Shown piece after piece: positions 1-12,180 of a stretch of 64,000 nucleotides of DNA (position 1 is the stretch's first letter; each line of letters starts with the position of its first letter). A program made the position numbers and the translations under genes. Origin of the DNA: Sipunculus nudus (taxonomy: Eukaryota > Annelida > Sipuncula > Golfingiida > Sipunculidae); contig CM049317.1 of assembly GCA_026874595.1 (NCBI GenBank), positions 19,057,882-19,121,881 on the forward strand, in the 5' to 3' direction. The notes under the pieces are model-generated. The model was not told the origin of the DNA, did no database searches, and saw only the letters and a program-made list of their open reading frames with translations.

Positions 1-840
1 TTTACAATCACAGAAAAGTAGCCATGAACACTGAAGTCATTTGATACTCCAATGTAAAATAAATAGACCTAGCCAACAGTGGTATGGTTATGAATTGGTC
101 GGGTCTCATATATCTGAGTTTACTAAACTCCCACGGTCTCCTCGTGCCTGGCTCAAAGGAGTTAGACCTTACACGGTTCACCGCTCTAACTAACAGCATG
201 ATTGCATGATTAAATAAAGTTGCTAAATTCATGTTATGTGGCTCTCATGCAAAAATCTATCACAATTAGACTCAAAACAGTGTGTCTATGGACTAATGTA
301 TACCGAATATTTATCTTGGGGCCAGGTACTGTCTTTTGTATCTGATGTGGCTGAATATGTTGGAGAGTTTTGGAGAGGACTTATTGAATTTACCAAATGT
401 TTGTGAATACATTGATCTTTATTTCAAAGTCACTTAAATATTACAAATAAAGTTACATGAAACAGACCACAATGTTCCATGTAACTTAAGATATAGAATC
501 TGCCTATGTAACACATAATACACACAACGAAGGCATAAAATTAATGAAAAAATATATGTATATATATGATGAAAACACATATGATGTTTATTGATGGTGA
601 TGGGGAGAGATTGATAGAGATTATAAATGAAACTTTAAAGGCACTATATATTGTTTAAAAGAAGGCATGTATAAGCTCGGAAGTAAGAACAGATCGCGGC
701 GGTGATAAATGCATTTTACAAGGACTACACATTTCGTGTAAGTCACTCCTGCCTCGACATTAAAAATATAGATAAACATAAGCATGAACATCAGTACAGT
801 GAATTACTAACTCAAGCTGACTTATATAGGACTGCAACAA
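1..840. other. Unassigned AT-rich DNA
   Basis: Only short open frames interrupted by stops. No repeat copy elsewhere in the window, no RNA gene and no protein motif was recognised. Confidence 0.5.
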
Positions 841-1140
841 CAAATATCCAATAAAATATAAATAATATACGGCTACTGTGGTAAGGGGGATAGAGCACAG
901 GACTCAACCACCGTGGATGGTGAATTCGAAACCTAGTCAGGAAGCGGTGGATTTTTAACGATCGGTCTGACCCAGGGTGAGTACTCTGAAGTCTTAAAAG
1001 GAAAGCTGTGCCCTCCAATTACTTGCAAACGAGTTCGTATTTGGGGGGTAATTGGGGATATAACCTAGGAATATAGATGTCACCCACCCAAGACCCACAG
1101 GTGGGGTTGTTACCGGATCTGCTTTGCACTTGAATAAAAT
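841..1140 (+). repeat. Possible tRNA-derived SINE
   Basis: The left part (about 871-944) reads like a degenerate tRNA: a GTGGTAAGGGG stretch in the place of box A, then GAATTCGAAACC resembling the RNA polymerase III box B (GGTTCGANNCC). About 200 bp of non-tRNA body follows, ending in an A-rich tail with TTGAATAAAATGAG near 1130-1143. This order (pol III head, body, short A-rich tail) is that of tRNA-derived SINEs. I found no second copy in the window and no target-site duplication, so a chance tRNA-like match is possible. Confidence 0.35.
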
Positions 1141-1607
1141 GAGAGGACGCTTGCATGGGCAACTGCCCTGTTAGGTCTTGAACTGTCTAAAACTGAAATA
1201 GAGTTCTGTAGGTAAACCATTACTTGAATAACGGAGGTGGATACATCATTCTAAAATTTAAATAAAAAGTACATAGATTCCTGAATTGAAGCCAGCATAT
1301 ATCAGGTATCCATTAAATCTTCTATAACATCATATCTGACTTAGGAATAACATGTCAAAGGACTCGTTGAATATAAAGCGTCATCGAACTGTATACATTA
1401 GCTAAATAACCTTATCTTTGTGTGTTTTATTCCGTTTACACTTTTAAATAAGGAACGGCCATGCCAACAAAACATATAACAGTATTTCGCATATTATTTT
1501 GTAAATATATTGAAATTTCTCTTGAGACTTTACGGGCTGGTTATTCTAACACCAAGTTATCAGTATTTATCTTATGGTTATGTCCAAAGGAAGCCTGTTT
1601 CTCCGTG

Positions 1608-1667
<60 letters not shown>

Positions 1668-3100
1668 AATATATATATATATATTTGTATTAAAAATAAT
1701 CAGACCAATGAGAACGTGGTATCGCATTACGCAGCCAACTCATTGTTTCAACAGTAAACGCCCTGATTCTTGGCCCTGTACATGCCCCCGAGACCCAGAA
1801 TTATACTTACAGGGATATAATAAGGAGCAATATTTACACAATCAGTTCAGCTTGCTTCATACAAAAGTTTCCCCAGCAAAACTGTCCAAGAACACAATCT
1901 CACTACCTCGCATACGGCTGTCTTACACCTTGGTATGGCTCTGCGTGTTGATAAACAGAGGCCACGTGTGTATGTTTAACATAACAACACCGCGTGCCCG
2001 GAGGTCCGATTATGAACCGCAACACGCCGTGTTTCAGCCATGCATTACATGTATAATTTTTTTTGGCCAAGTCAATCAGGCATCTCCTAATTGACACATT
2101 ATTTGGCTTGGCGATGTACACACTGTGTTTATGCTGACACCTTGGATCGCACCCGGTCGACTGTTTTTTTACATCCGTTTGCAGGACTAAGCAAACAGTT
2201 CCAGGGCAATATTTTGGCAGGTACAAACATATTTCAAAGGGAAGGAGCTATTTTTCGTGTTAATTCAACATGCTTTATAGGTGATTTGGCCCCTTTAAAA
2301 AGCAGCGAATACAGAGAAGGAGAACTGGAACGATTCCACTGTATAAAAGCCGCGTAAGGATGTTTTATTGTATGTTTTATGTACTTATAATGCTAAATAA
2401 AGTTACTTTTCTGTCAGTAAGTTTCCTGTCAGTTGATCGCAAAAGTGACGAAACTATTAGACAGCTGTGTTAGACCTGGGCTTCAAACATCAGTGTTACA
2501 ATACACATAATTGAACTAAACGAAGGGCTGGCGTGGTATAAATAATCTATATTTGCCAATGTATAGCTTTCAAACCTGATAAAGCTTGTATGCAATGTGG
2601 GCTTTTGCATTATTTGGTAAATGATCAATATACATCATTGTAAAGGCCATTTTTGATATACAATCAATGGAAAACAGGATTGAACTTTTCTGAGGTAATA
2701 GGTTCCTGTCTCTTATCAGTAACAGAACTGCGTAAAAATAGACTTTATCTTTAATCTCGAATAATTATGTACACGGAAGCCTAAAGTAAAAGGCTGACGC
2801 ACCGTACATCCCATATATCATATCCTGTATACGTTTTGCCCGAGACCCATACAACTCTGTCGGAGAGGGCTTATAATTAAAGGAAGTGTTACTGCTTGGA
2901 GAATATATCCGTCTGCAGGTGGCGAATTATACAGTTTCGTAATACATTCTGATGCACAATGTGTCATTTCAGCACAAATATGTACAATGTGTGGGTATAA
3001 TTCTTGTGAGTTTATGTTTTTGCAAGGAATATATATAGTGATCAGACTTTTGTTGACGGAAAATGGCCGTATTCTTGTAAGATCTGAGCTGGTAACGTAC
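1141..3100. other. Unassigned DNA with a (TA)n block
   Basis: No gene recognised. Open frames of up to 128 codons occur on both strands near 1700-2350, but they overlap each other and show no motif or splice structure. A (TA)n microsatellite lies at 1610-1660. Confidence 0.5.
1610..1660. repeat. (TA)n microsatellite
   Basis: About 25 uninterrupted TA units, followed after TTATATAAA by a shorter AT block. Confidence 0.95.
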
Positions 3101-3183
3101 AAAGTAATAGTATGCCATGCTATACATTAAATCTACGGGATGGTTTTGCCTGTGTGCATGTCTGTATCTGTGTTTGTGTAACT

Positions 3184-3215
3184 GTGTATGTGTGTGTGTG
3201 TGTGAGAGAGAGAGA
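3184..3215. repeat. (TG)n(AG)n compound microsatellite
   Basis: An alternating TG run passes directly into an AG run. The plus-strand and minus-strand open frames across it are low-complexity artefacts. Confidence 0.9.
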
Positions 3216-3412
3216 ATATACTAAATTTAGATACAAACTTGGGCGCTATCAAGTCATTACTCACTGGCCCATGCTGGTTTTCGCCAAAAAAAAAAAACCT
3301 TACTATGTTACAAGCTATAGTTATTTTATAAGGTATGAGTAGCATTTAAATAGGTGTCTGGTCAAGATAAAGGCGGTCGAGGGTTAGATTATTTTCTTGG
3401 ATGGGGAATAAA

Positions 3413-3490
3413 GGGGGGGGGGGGGGTGTTGCAATCTGATGATACATTTTTTTTGGGGGGGGGGGTGGGGGTGGGGGTGGGGGGGGGGGG
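3413..3490. repeat. Poly(G) cluster
   Basis: G runs at 3413-3426 and 3456-3490 are separated by a short T-rich spacer. Each run is preceded or followed by a similar TTGCAA(T/C)-ATGATGATACA stretch, which suggests a local duplication of about 70 bp. A third run of 21 G lies at 3765-3785. Confidence 0.9.
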
Positions 3491-4437
3491 GTTGCAACAT
3501 GATGATACAAATTTGCTGTATTAAATAGTTGGAGTTCACGAGACTTTTGAGGACTTTGTTTTATATAAGAAGGAGTGAACAAGGTTAAATGGTGGAGTCC
3601 TCATAATTAAATATTGATTACCATGTTTTTAGGCTATAAATACCGGTTTTATTCCAGAAGGAAATGTCAGCGATTGATATATTTTACCTCATATATGTGT
3701 TTTATTGATATAGCATTCATTTTTAATATCCCGCCTATAAAAATTAATATTTGAATGATATGTCGGGGGGGGGGGGGGGGGGGGGAGATACCTGGAGAGT
3801 ACTCATATGATTAATTTATCTTTAGATTACCATTTATTGAGTATGTATTCTCTCAATCCCTCACCCGATCCCTGCACAAACATGCATTTTGATTGTTCGA
3901 AAGGTATAACAACAAAGACACGTGTACCATTAGCAGGTTTGTTTATGTACTTGACTTTTGACCCTACCCACAAGCCAACGCTGCAGCGTTACCAGTTAAT
4001 ACTACTCTGGTCTGGTTAAATAATGATAATGCCAGAATTTAATACACTATAGAATAATTATGATTATGTATAGGATCCCTAATGATTACAATCATGAACG
4101 CTACAGCGCGTACAAGTAACCGTTAAAAGACAACAATGCCAATGCTGTCAGTGACAGTTCTTTAAACATCCGCCGTCACTGTAAACAGGTACTATATAGT
4201 GATTGACTGTATTATCAATACAATTAGTAATGACAAAACAGCGTTATAATCGAAGAGATATTCATGCATTTATAAATTTGTAATTTAATTAATTTCAGAT
4301 TATAAACATATCAATATACTTATAGTATGTGTCGAAAATATTGGGAATTATACATAAAGTGTACTTGTTGCACCCGGAAAGGCGGAAATGATCCTCGCTA
4401 TAGTCTCCACGCATACGTAAAATTCGCCTTTCTGTCT

Positions 4438-5625
4438 GGTTGTTACTAAAACGCGTGCACGCATGCGTGCACGCACACGTGCACGCAGATTTCCACCGTT
4501 ATCAAACCTACTAAAATGCGTGCGGCCAAAAGTGCGGACGGTGTACAAATGATCTTAAATCAAGCATAAATCAACTTAAATCTTGTATATTACCACACTG
4601 TCATAGTGAAAGACATATTACAGGTCATCATACAAGTAATACCCTATTGATTTGACTGAAAGATTTATTGTGTTTTTGTATAGTTTTATTGTAAATGGTA
4701 ATTGAATGTGTAAAAAATACAATTTTTAAATAAAAAAATGTAATTCTTTGACTCTTGATGCTGGATATATCAATTTTTTTAAAAATTAAACGGTACTTGA
4801 AGAAATTGTCTGATATGATTGTATATTTCACTTATGTATTTATTATTATAAATGGGTAAATGTGTGTTTAAGAGGGAGTTTAAAGGGTTATTTTACTATC
4901 TTGAACGCATTATTCTAAAATTTTATTAATCTATAATAAGGAAAGATTAATATAATGGATAAGGCTTGTAGAGTTTTATATCCAATATATGTAATATGTA
5001 TGACCAAAATGCTCAAGTAAATGCTGAAGTGCAACGTTTTCTTGGCGACGTCATCAATGTTATGAATAACTTTATAAACAAAAAAAAATTAAGCTGTTAA
5101 AGTCAACTCAGGAGAAAAATAAACTCTCAAGCAATACCATCTTTCATTATATAACCTTTTTTCTCTAAAAGTCTACTTTCCCTTTATATTACAGAATAAT
5201 TCCTTTGTTTACAATTTGCGTTAAATATTGTAAATAGGCCTTTAAAAACTCTTAAATACACATTCATCCATAATCATAGAAAGAAAGGGACAAACTGCAG
5301 GCGGAATACTTAAAAAAAATTAAAGATGTCAAAAATTTTAATGTTTTAGATGTAACAATCCCGGAAGTATCTTGCTACAGTCCAGGACCCCATGCGGTAA
5401 AACGATCAAAAACAAATTTGGTTGTAGTTGAATAATTACTTTAATCATGCCCTTGACTATGGTATTTTGATAATTTATAATAATTAAGTTGATTTTTGCA
5501 AAATTTAAGTTAATTTGTACACCTTCCGCACCAAGGGCCGCACGCGTTTTAGCATATTTTTAAACCGTGTGAATCTGCGTGCACGCGCGCGTGCACGCAT
5601 GCGTGCACGCCTTTAAGTAACAACC
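4438..5625. mobile_element. Transposon with long inverted terminal repeats
   Basis: The left end starting GGTTGTTACT (4438) and the right end finishing AGTAACAACC (5625) are inverted copies. Similarity runs inward for about 155-160 bp, to roughly 4595 and 5471, including a GTGCGG-A-GGTGTACAAAT block in both arms. Each arm carries stacked GCGTGCACGC palindromes. A perfect 22-bp palindrome made of two GCGTGCACGC units joined by AT sits at 4453-4474 and again at 5589-5610. The 0.87-kb interior is AT-rich with no transposase frame, so this is a non-autonomous foldback/MITE-like element. No target-site duplication was found, so the exact outer borders are uncertain. Confidence 0.75.
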
Positions 5626-5807
5626 CGTTACAATTTCCTTAACTGCTCTTCGTATCAGTCAAGTATCTGAGAGTGAACGCAGCGAAGTTCAGTTATTTCA
5701 AGTCCACACTGAATTCAAGTTCATCTAGATAAATTGCTGCTATAAAGGTCAGTATTTTTTTATATTAAAGACATAAGCTGAATTAAAATTTTGATCGAAA
5801 CCACAAG

Positions 5808-6586
5808 TATTTACCGTAGTCCGCCACGTACGGACTCCATTTATCTGTGATACGGAGTCCGACCGTCTGGCGGTGAGAGTTCACCCTGCCGTTCACGGAA
5901 GGACCTGTAACATGAATTACCACTGCTTGTTGTGCGATAGAGAAACAATCTTGTATTTATATATAAAAATAAACTTTTTTATGTATCAAATTAAATCGAT
6001 ATATCACCTTTATGTGCGCCTGTAAATGTTTTTTTATCCTTTGAACTGCCGGGGTTCAGATGTTGCATGCCAACTGGACACCACCGGAAAAGGAATCCTA
6101 TGCAAATTAGGTGGGCAATCTATGCAAAAGATGAATTCAGGGGGGCTTTTCCCAGGAATGCCAGTGCCGCGCACTAGGATAGACCATATTTTCATAAGCA
6201 TCCTTCCCATCATACATCGCTTGTTGTCAATGATGCTAAATTCCTATTGGTTGTTCCAACCGGAAAGCGCCATCGGCCAGACGGAGACGATGTAATATCT
6301 GACTTGATCCAGAGTAAGTGCCCATACTTTATTAATGCTGATCATCTAGCAAAAGTTTTGGTCCCAACGGAGTCTAAGCATCTGTAACAATTATAATATG
6401 TGGGGTTTGTTTGGTGTCCTCACGCTTCACAAGGCATACACGTGTCTTTGGCTCTGTACGGATCTGTACAAACTTAGATAGTATAGACTCTGCCCGCCAG
6501 AGGCTGCAGCGCTTGTATTGTTTACTATATATGTCAACGCTGCAAGACTGCAGCAATATTTACCGCTGATCACGTAGAATGTAAGG
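5808..6586. other. Copy-1-only segment, no gene recognised
   Basis: Present in duplication copy 1 and missing from copy 2. It contains an 89-codon open frame (6026-6295) without recognisable motifs. No RNA gene or transposon end is visible. Confidence 0.45.
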
Positions 6587-7099
6587 AAGCTTAAATAATT
6601 GAACATTAGTCAGATAATCGGCCGTTCGTTCACAACGTCCTCTTTGTTTACCTAGCCGGTGATTGTGCGCTAAAAACAGCCCAATCTGGGTTGTTCTTAG
6701 CTGACGTCATACTATGAAGCCAGCTGCATGAGCACACAGATATTTGCCAAAAATTTACCAGACATCCTTTAGTCATTAATGAACCTATAAATCTCGTCAC
6801 TTTCCTTGTGACTTCTTTTGAAACAATGGACTGGACTGGAACGTTACGGTCTTCCGTTTACTATTACATGCTCGAAATGCCCCCCCCTTTTTTTTGGCTC
6901 AAGCGTGGAGGTCAGTGTGTGGCCTTTCTTTTGGCGTTTGCATCGGACAATAATGGCTTTTAACGCCTTCAAAACAAAAGAGCTGGGACATCTTATCAAC
7001 TGTTTAAAAAAAGTGTGATAAAAAATAAACTGAGAGATCACTTTAATATCTCAATCAGATTAATTTAAATTAAAAAGCTATTACTTTTTTATTTATTTC

Positions 7100-7510
7100 C
7101 AAAGATTTTTTTAATTTAAATCAGGTTGCTTTTTTATTTAATATGTATATTTCCTGAAAAAATATTTAATTTAATTTAAAAGGTTTTCAATCAGAGCTTG
7201 ACCACACTTTTAAGTTTACAGTCGGGGACAAAATATGTGGACTTTTACATATGTGTAGGAATAACACAACAAATAAATCTCATTCCCTGAAATGATGAAT
7301 ATTCCAATGATTTTTTTTATTTAAATCAGGTTTCTTTTTATTTTATATGTATATTTCTTGAAAAAAATATTAAATTTGATTTAAAGGGTTTTCAGTCGGA
7401 GCTTGACCACTCTTTTTTTAAGTTTACAGTCGGGGACAAAATATGTAGACTTTAACATATGTGTAGTAATAAGACAACAAATAAATTTCATTCCCTGAGA
7501 TGATGAATAT
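7100..7510 (+). repeat. Tandem duplication of about 205 bp
   Basis: The segment around TTTATTTAAATCAGGTT...CAGTCGGGGACAAAATATGT...CATTCCCTGA at 7108-7300 is repeated at 7311-7505 with scattered substitutions. The sequence is AT-rich and non-coding. Confidence 0.8.
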
Positions 7511-7977
7511 ATGTAAAATGCTGACTTTATGGTCCGGATTCCATAATATAAGTAAGCTATATAAGCGCTATGAACACAATTTCGCAACATTATCTAGGAC
7601 CTGGTGTTCATTTTCAAACCCAACCCGAAAAGAATGATAAATAGAACAATTGATAAAACAATAAGGTTGTTATGTGTCGTAAATCTGTACAAGTTTTTGA
7701 ATTTTCTTTGCATATAAACAGACCTTTCTAAGCTGTGCGCAGACTGTTCTAAATCATATAGGCAGATTTAAAAATCATGTATAAATCAATTTTAACTAGT
7801 GATTCAAATTTTTATTCAACCCTGATCAGTAGAAGCTGTAATTTTTTCAGTTCTGTTGAAACAACAGGTTGCCCAATTATTTTTAAAGGCGTGTTACAAA
7901 TATGAGTGTTGGTGAAGTCAGTGGTAAATATATGTCACCTGTGAACATATCCGTAACCTGGTACCTAAACTATAAAG

Positions 7978-9288
7978 CAGTGGCGGACCTAAGGGGGGGG
8001 GGCAGGGGCGGTCCGCCTCTGGCGGCAGATATTAGGGGGCGGCATTCCGTTGAATTATAGTTTAATGAATTAATAGGTACAAATCTGAAATTATATTAAA
8101 GATTTTTTAAAGATTTAGTGGGAAAATGTAAATATTGTACGTTTATTGCTGTGTTTCTCCATATCAATTATTTCAGGAATTACAAATTGGTCGATTGAAC
8201 AAATCGAATAATTTGCGAATGGTATCTATAGGCAAGCTACACAAGAAGAAAAAAAAAGATGTTATTATTCAGCATGTCAGCGGACTTCCTAAACCTATGT
8301 AGAAATTATTTTATCTTTATGATATCTGATGTCATTTAAATATAAATATAAATCTGTTATAAATGCCCGGGGATGTATCACCCTGGTATTTATGCCACAC
8401 TTCGAAGTATGTATCAAGTATCAGTGTTATTGTGTAGACCTCAAAACTGGAGTAAAGATATATTTGTTTGCACTATTATTAACCGTTTAACTGCATGATC
8501 TACTATCTATACAGACTACCGGTGTATGTTGTGTTATATCATTTAAATAAATGAGAATGTAATATACAATATACATTTCAATGATATATATTATTACTTG
8601 AGATTGAATAAAACACTATAGTAAATAATAAAAAAAAAATATATTCACTAGCTCATAAATCAAACTGCGCACAATCACTTATTCTTAAATGAAATCGACG
8701 TAGCCTTGAATGAAAGTATGGGTCTATTTTAAAGATATTGTAAGTAAACAAAACAAATAAATCAGTTGATTGACACATTTGATTGTTATCTATAAATATT
8801 AAATATGTCCTAGACACATGTAGCTCATGAAATAACACCCCGCGTTTCAAGTAAAGACGGGAGTATGTGACCTGCTTGCAGCAGCACCATGCTATCACAG
8901 TGCTCTGTTAGGTGTATATAGCTGCTGTCATATGTCAAAAAGAAAGTTGGAATTGTAGAAGTCACAAGGTATTTATATTCTTTGGAAGCTGAATAACACT
9001 CAACAAATGAAGTTTACAATGTTCAGTTTTAGCTAAATATAAATCATGTGTAGAAGAAAAATTATGCTACGACGTTGTATATGTATCATGCAGACTTCTA
9101 TTAAGTATGTGGCGAAATATTTCTTGTGAATGAGTTCATCAATAATTGTGTTGTTATCAATTAAAAACTTGTATGACGAAAATTTGACGTGATATGATTC
9201 CATATGTTCTCTAGTTTTGTAATGTTTCCAAAGGGGCGGCAGTTTCTCCGACCGCCCCGGGCGGCAAAATGGCTAGGTACGCCAGCTG
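7978..9288. mobile_element. hAT-like non-autonomous transposon
   Basis: The left end begins CAGTGGCGGACCTA followed by a G run and GGGGCGGTC. The right end, read on the opposite strand, begins CAGCTGGCGTACCTA and also contains GGGGCGGTC, giving imperfect terminal inverted repeats of the CAG-type seen in hAT elements. The flanks CTATAAAG (7970-7977) and CTAACAAG (9289-9296) match at 6 of 8 positions, consistent with an aged 8-bp target duplication. The interior is AT-rich with no transposase frame. Part of the right end (about 9157-9252) also occurs in duplication copy 2. Confidence 0.55.
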
Positions 9289-9811
9289 CTAACAAGGCCA
9301 AATTATGTTAAATTATACATATATATTTTCAAACACGATTTTTACATTAAATACATAATTCATATTTTTGGAAACGAAAAATTAAATTGTTTCAGCTATT
9401 TTTAATCACAACGTTAATGTGAGATTCAGATCAAATTATTTAATTAAACCAACCCTGCATGCATTGGGTTTAGAGCTGGTTATTGTTATTTCAGCAAGGC
9501 ATGATATAAGGTATTTTTATGAGTTTTCAGGGCAAAAAAAAAAACAATCAGTACACTCAGAGATAAACTTCAAATGAATAAAAAAAACATTGTACAAGTT
9601 CATTTTACATCTTATATAGTAGTGCATCTGATATGTTTCTCATATGGGTGTCCAATACGAATTTTGGATACGAAACTTTCTCGGTCGGAAACCAAAAATT
9701 TCTGTTGCGGCATGGAAATATTCGTTCGTGTCATATTCGTTATCACGCATCACTTGTGAAACCGCCACTGGCTATACTTATGGTGAGAACTATGAAGGCT
9801 CTTATTACAAA

Positions 9812-9824
9812 GGGGGGGGGGGGG
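9812..9824. repeat. Poly(G) run
   Basis: Thirteen G. The same site in duplication copy 2 (12967-12991) has 25 G, so this homopolymer changed length between the copies. Confidence 0.9.
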
Positions 9825-10979
9825 TTGTATCTACGACAGCTAGTAGCTATGATAGACCAAACAAAAACCTCATTGCTGTTCATACATAGGTCATGTCGTG
9901 TTATGCATGGGCATAAATGTCCTGGCGGTTAGCCAATAGACACCGGTTCTGTGATATGTTTAAGTAACATCTGTGTGTGGTGTTCAATCCCCTCCGATGT
10001 TTATCGAACTTATTCGTTTCAACATATTATTTCCTGAAAAAAGAATAAAATAAATCCATTCTTTTCTACTGAAACATCACTGATTTTTAAATAATATCAA
10101 TAATTAGATCAAATAGACACATTACCATTCGTCAGTGTTTGTCACCCTTGACGCGAAGTAGGCCTAACTCTGTGCATAAGCAAAATCAAAATATTATTAT
10201 TGTTTATTAATATGATTTTCGTTGATACTGTCAGTATTGTTTTTATTTTATTGTTGTTGTTTTCTTTGATTTTGTATTACAATGTTTTGAATATTAAGTC
10301 ACATTACTATGTATTAATGCATTATGTGAATTATTATTGTGAGACTGTGAGGCCTATACTTTCTGAATAAAACTGATTCATTCATTCTTAAAAAGTTCAA
10401 GTCACTCTTCCTGCACAACACATGCTGAACAGCATGAGAGCAGCCTGGAAAAAAATATTGCCAATCATAGTATTGATCACATGTAGCTTGCCTAATTTTT
10501 GCGACTGTGTATAGCCTCATGTATTGACTGAGAAAAATTGAATGTCTAACAACAAAATATAAGACTTCTCACATAATCTCAGAGAGGGTAAGTTTTTTAC
10601 TCGATTACAGGCAAATTGATACATAGTAGCACGGGCTATTGTAATGTGTGTGTATGTGGGGGGGGGGGGGAGGGCGTCCAGTCCATCAATTTCACAAACA
10701 CACACACACCATCACACCCACACATATTTTTTTCAATATAAATAATCTGTGGTGGATAAAGAATCCAATGGGGGTATATGGTGTTACCCACTTCCGGTGT
10801 CCGGCACGTCGGCACAAGCACCCTCGCGAACTAGGAACGGAATGACTGACACAAGTTTTTTTGTGCAAATAATATACACAAAAGGTCAAATATGGCTTTA
10901 GTAAATATCATAAAACGCATTACTTGAGTGTGCACTTCGAAACTCCTCGAAACTCCCAGACATTGGATGAATACAGGAG

Positions 10980-11760
10980 AAATGTTTTTTGAATACGAGT
11001 ACGAATACAACAGGGGTGCACGAATACGAATACAAACCCAAATACCAAAAAAAAACCAGAAATGTATTAGAATATGACTACGAATACATATACAAATGTA
11101 TTCATGAATACAAACATATGCATGAACACAAATTACTTAAACATGTATTCATACAGGCAAAATGTATTATAGTCTAACATTTATAATATTCATATAATTT
11201 GTTGTGACTGCATTAATCAGATCTCAATAAATACCTTATTAAATTAATACAAGAATGCAATATAAAATGAATTAATGTATTTTTTTAATGTAATTTTTTT
11301 TCATGAACATATTAATGACCGTGTTGTACCAATCTTATGAACAGTATATTTTTATCAAAGTAAATGTAATATTCAATATATGGATTACTACATAGATAAA
11401 TGTCCTGTACATTGGCACGACGAACTATACCCATTAATATAAACTTAATATGAATAATGTAAAAATAAATGTCAAATTGTGTACATAAGATTATTAATGT
11501 ATATACTAGTATATCACATCAGTCACTATCAAATTAATAGCACATCTTTCCAAATGAATAAGGGACATAAGTTAAACAACATTAATAAACACTTCATGAA
11601 TGTGAATACTTTTGTAATGTATTTGAATAAAAATACGAATACTTTGGTACTTTTTAGAAATGTATTCGGATATGAATACAAACACTGAAATATCTTATTC
11701 GAATACAATTAACACAATTCAGAATACGAATACCCCATGTATTGAAACTCCCTTGAATCC
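10980..11760. repeat. Degenerate GAATAC/GAATACG repeat region
   Basis: GAATAC and TACGAATAC words recur densely at 10988-11120 and again at 11600-11740, giving low-complexity open frames rich in Tyr, Glu, Asn and Thr. The left part is also present in duplication copy 2 (14143-14340). It is probably part of an old repeat. No transposon ends were identified. Confidence 0.5.
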
Positions 11761-12180
11761 TGCCTCATTGTACACGTAAACGGAGGACCCACGTATGGGG
11801 GTTAGCACTAAAGGTGACTAAATAATACGCTTGACATGCCTACTGCATTATATGAATATGTTATTTAGCCACCAAAATGTTTTAGACTATTTGGTCTTTC
11901 CATGGCAGTAAATTCCCCGTCCAAACGGGTCAGAATATCATTTTTTTCCCTTCATTATGTGAGATCCTGGTTGAGGGGTCATAACACCGAAGAACTCAGA
12001 AGGACGCTCCCTCTGCCCTCACCTGCCCTTTCCCACGGCTAAGAATATAATTGATAAAAAAGGCTTATCGGCATGTGCATAAATCTGACACATAAAAGGG
12101 ACAACTGATCAATGACCTATTTATCTACACATTAATCTCTTTTTTTTCTGGCCTGATAAAAGTACCGTATGCTTCTAATA
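11276..12180. other. Spacer between the two duplication copies
   Basis: AT-rich and single-copy within the window apart from the GAATAC words near its start. No gene or RNA recognised. Confidence 0.5.

Larger units (their letters stand above)
5655..11275. repeat. Segmental duplication, copy 1 (longer)
   Basis: Blocks 5655-5807, about 6587-6900, 9157-9252 and about 9645-11275 recur in the same order and orientation at 12181-12334, 12364-12695, 12700-12800 and 12800-14435. Matches include the GAACGCAGCGAAGTTCA stretch and the GTGTCCGGCACGTCGGCA stretch. The parts between the blocks (5808-6586, 6901-9156 and 9253-9644) have no counterpart in copy 2. All open frames here recur in the other copy with frame-breaking differences, so none looks like a gene. 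Confidence 0.85.

Noticed and set aside
1461-2357. Overlapping frames of 88-128 codons
   Set aside because: They overlap on both strands, one runs through (TA)n, and none has recognisable motifs or splice structure.
10648-11177. Small frames repeated at 13769-14338 as a duplicated gene family
   Set aside because: They are translations of poly(G), CA repeats and GAATAC words in the segmental duplication; indels between the copies break the frames.
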